From assembly GCA_001775445.1 (NCBI GenBank), contig MEWV01000014.1:1-12585 (forward strand): a stretch of DNA of 12,585 bases. The letters are read 5' to 3'. A program made the position numbers and the translations under genes. The notes below the pieces were generated by a model. It searched no databases, was not told the DNA's origin, and saw only the letters and a program-made list of their open reading frames with translations. Shown here one piece after another: positions 11,824 to 12,585 of the stretch; position 1 is the stretch's first letter; the number at the start of each line of letters is the position of its first letter. Source of the stretch: Candidatus Adlerbacteria bacterium RIFCSPHIGHO2_02_FULL_54_18. Its GTDB lineage: Bacteria > Patescibacteriota > Minisyncoccia > Phycocordibacterales > SBAW01.

Positions 11824-12042
11824 ATGAAAACGGATATCCACCCTGCCTACGTCTCCGACGCGAAGGTCGTTTGCGCGTGCGGGCGGACGTTTACCGTGGG
11901 CTCCACCAAAGCAAAACTGGAGGTGGAAATCTGCTCCGTCTGCCATCCGTTCTACAGCGGCAACGACAAGATACTCGACGCGGCCGGCCGCGTAGAAAAG
12001 TTTAAAGCACGACGTGCTGCTGCGACTAAAAAGTCGAAGTAG
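11824..12042 (+). CDS. rpmE: Ribosomal protein bL31, zinc-binding form
   Basis: bL31 is a small protein of the large ribosomal subunit that helps bridge the subunits. From the ATG at 11824 it has 72 residues: MKTDIHPAYV, then VVCACGRTF and EICSVCHPFYSG, then AGRVEKF. The four zinc ligands Cys17, Cys19, Cys37 and Cys40 are all present, marking the zinc-containing (C+) form rather than the zinc-free paralogue. The basic tail KARRAAATKKSK follows. An in-frame ATG at 11782 would add a non-family N-terminus and lies within the promoter, so it is rejected. The TAG stop directly abuts the ATG of prfA in the same frame. Confidence 0.96.
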   Translation: MKTDIHPAYVSDAKVVCACGRTFTVGSTKAKLEVEICSVCHPFYSGNDKILDAAGRVEKFKARRAAATKKSK

Positions 12043-12585
12043 ATGGATCTCTCCAAGTACAAAGAAAATCCCAAAACCGCCTATCTCGCCAAGGCGGTCG
12101 AGATGATGGAGGACGACGCGGAGCAGCAAAGGATGCTCATTCTCGAGATGGATAAAATTATAGCTCTCGAGGAAGGGAGCGAGGAGTTCCCCAATGAGGC
12201 GGTAGTGGAGGTCCGCGCCGGTGTGGGGGGAGAGGAGGCGGCACTTTTTGCCGAGGAGCTCGCCACTATGTACCGCGCCTACGCCGCACAGATGGGCTGG
12301 AGCGTGCGCACTCTCTCCGAGAGCAAGACCGACCTCGGTGGTTACAAAGAAGCAGTTTTTGAACTCCGGGGTTTAGGGGTGTATGAGCGGCTTCGTTTTG
12401 AGACCGGTGTGCATCGCATCCAGCGCATCCCCGCGACAGAAAAGCAGGGCCGCGTGCACACCTCGACCGCATCGGTTGCGATACTTCCTATCCGAAAGAA
12501 GCATAAATTTGAGATAAATCCCGCCGACATCGAGTGGGAGTTTTCGCGCGCCGGCGGGGCGGGCGGGCAAAACGTCAACAAGGTA
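12043..12585 (+). CDS. prfA: Peptide chain release factor 1 (RF1), N-terminal part
   Basis: RF1 recognises UAA and UAG stop codons and triggers peptide release. The window contains 181 codons, open to the edge. VRAGVGGEEAALFA (57-70), YKEAVFELRG (101-110) and GVHRIQRIPATEKQGRVHTS (122-141) are diagnostic. The tripeptide anticodon is PAT (130-132), which marks RF1 rather than RF2 (SPF). The catalytic GGQ is at 174-176. The segment before VRAG is only about 57 residues, roughly half the usual length of domain 1, so this RF1 has a shortened N-terminus; a start further upstream is blocked by the rpmE stop codon. No Shine-Dalgarno site is seen, and translation is probably coupled to rpmE. Confidence 0.95.
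   Translation, partial: MDLSKYKENPKTAYLAKAVEMMEDDAEQQRMLILEMDKIIALEEGSEEFPNEAVVEVRAGVGGEEAALFAEELATMYRAYAAQMGWSVRTLSESKTDLGGYKEAVFELRGLGVYERLRFETGVHRIQRIPATEKQGRVHTSTASVAILPIRKKHKFEINPADIEWEFSRAGGAGGQNVNKV

Noticed and set aside
1..12585. CRISPR array or recoded genetic code (TGA as glycine)
   Set aside because: No regularly spaced direct repeats were seen, and several intact genes end with TGA exactly where the family ends.

Overview
The window looks like a chromosomal segment of a Patescibacteria (CPR) bacterium, most likely of the Parcubacteria group. This placement is an inference from several signs. Transketolase is split into two genes. Small pentose-phosphate and glycolytic enzymes are packed tightly together. 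A CPR-like surface protein carries a repetitive Pro/Glu tail. A class III-signal pilin is present. Shine-Dalgarno sites are essentially absent, and -10 boxes sit 6-7 bases before start codons. TGA is used as a normal stop (rpiB, rpe, the second transketolase gene, the second transposase), so the Gracilibacteria/Absconditabacteria recoding of TGA to glycine does not apply. Most genes are fairly GC-rich; the two transposase genes are visibly more AT-rich.

Layout. Positions 1-1557 hold the 3' part of a secreted or surface tail-fibre-like protein, with a 38-bp perfect tandem duplication at the window edge. Positions 1558-2278 hold a REP-associated tyrosine transposase (RAYT, Y1 transposase) cassette on the minus strand, bounded by mirrored palindromes. 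Positions 2312-8733 hold a central-carbon cluster: gap (GAPDH), rpiB, a divergent rpe, transketolase N-half, a type IV pilin-like gene, transketolase C-half, then a minus-strand PfkB sugar kinase and a divergently transcribed class II aldolase. Positions 8758-9438 encode ribosomal protein bL25, followed by a terminator. Positions 9470-10213 hold a second, different RAYT cassette with its own palindrome pair. Positions 10214-10410 are a hairpin-rich intergenic stretch. Positions 10411-11772 encode an exported coiled-coil plus lytic-transglycosylase protein. The window ends with rpmE (bL31) and the first 181 codons of prfA (RF1), which abut in the same reading frame.

How the genes work together. 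gap, aldolase, rpiB, rpe and the two transketolase halves make up lower glycolysis and the non-oxidative pentose-phosphate pathway. The PfkB kinase could feed a phosphorylated sugar into the aldolase. The pilin gene between the transketolase halves, and the pair of RAYT cassettes each with a private palindrome, are the least ordinary features. Ten of the fourteen genes have a -10-like hexamer 4-10 bases before the start codon, which suggests mostly leaderless transcripts. No rRNA, tRNA or CRISPR array was seen.
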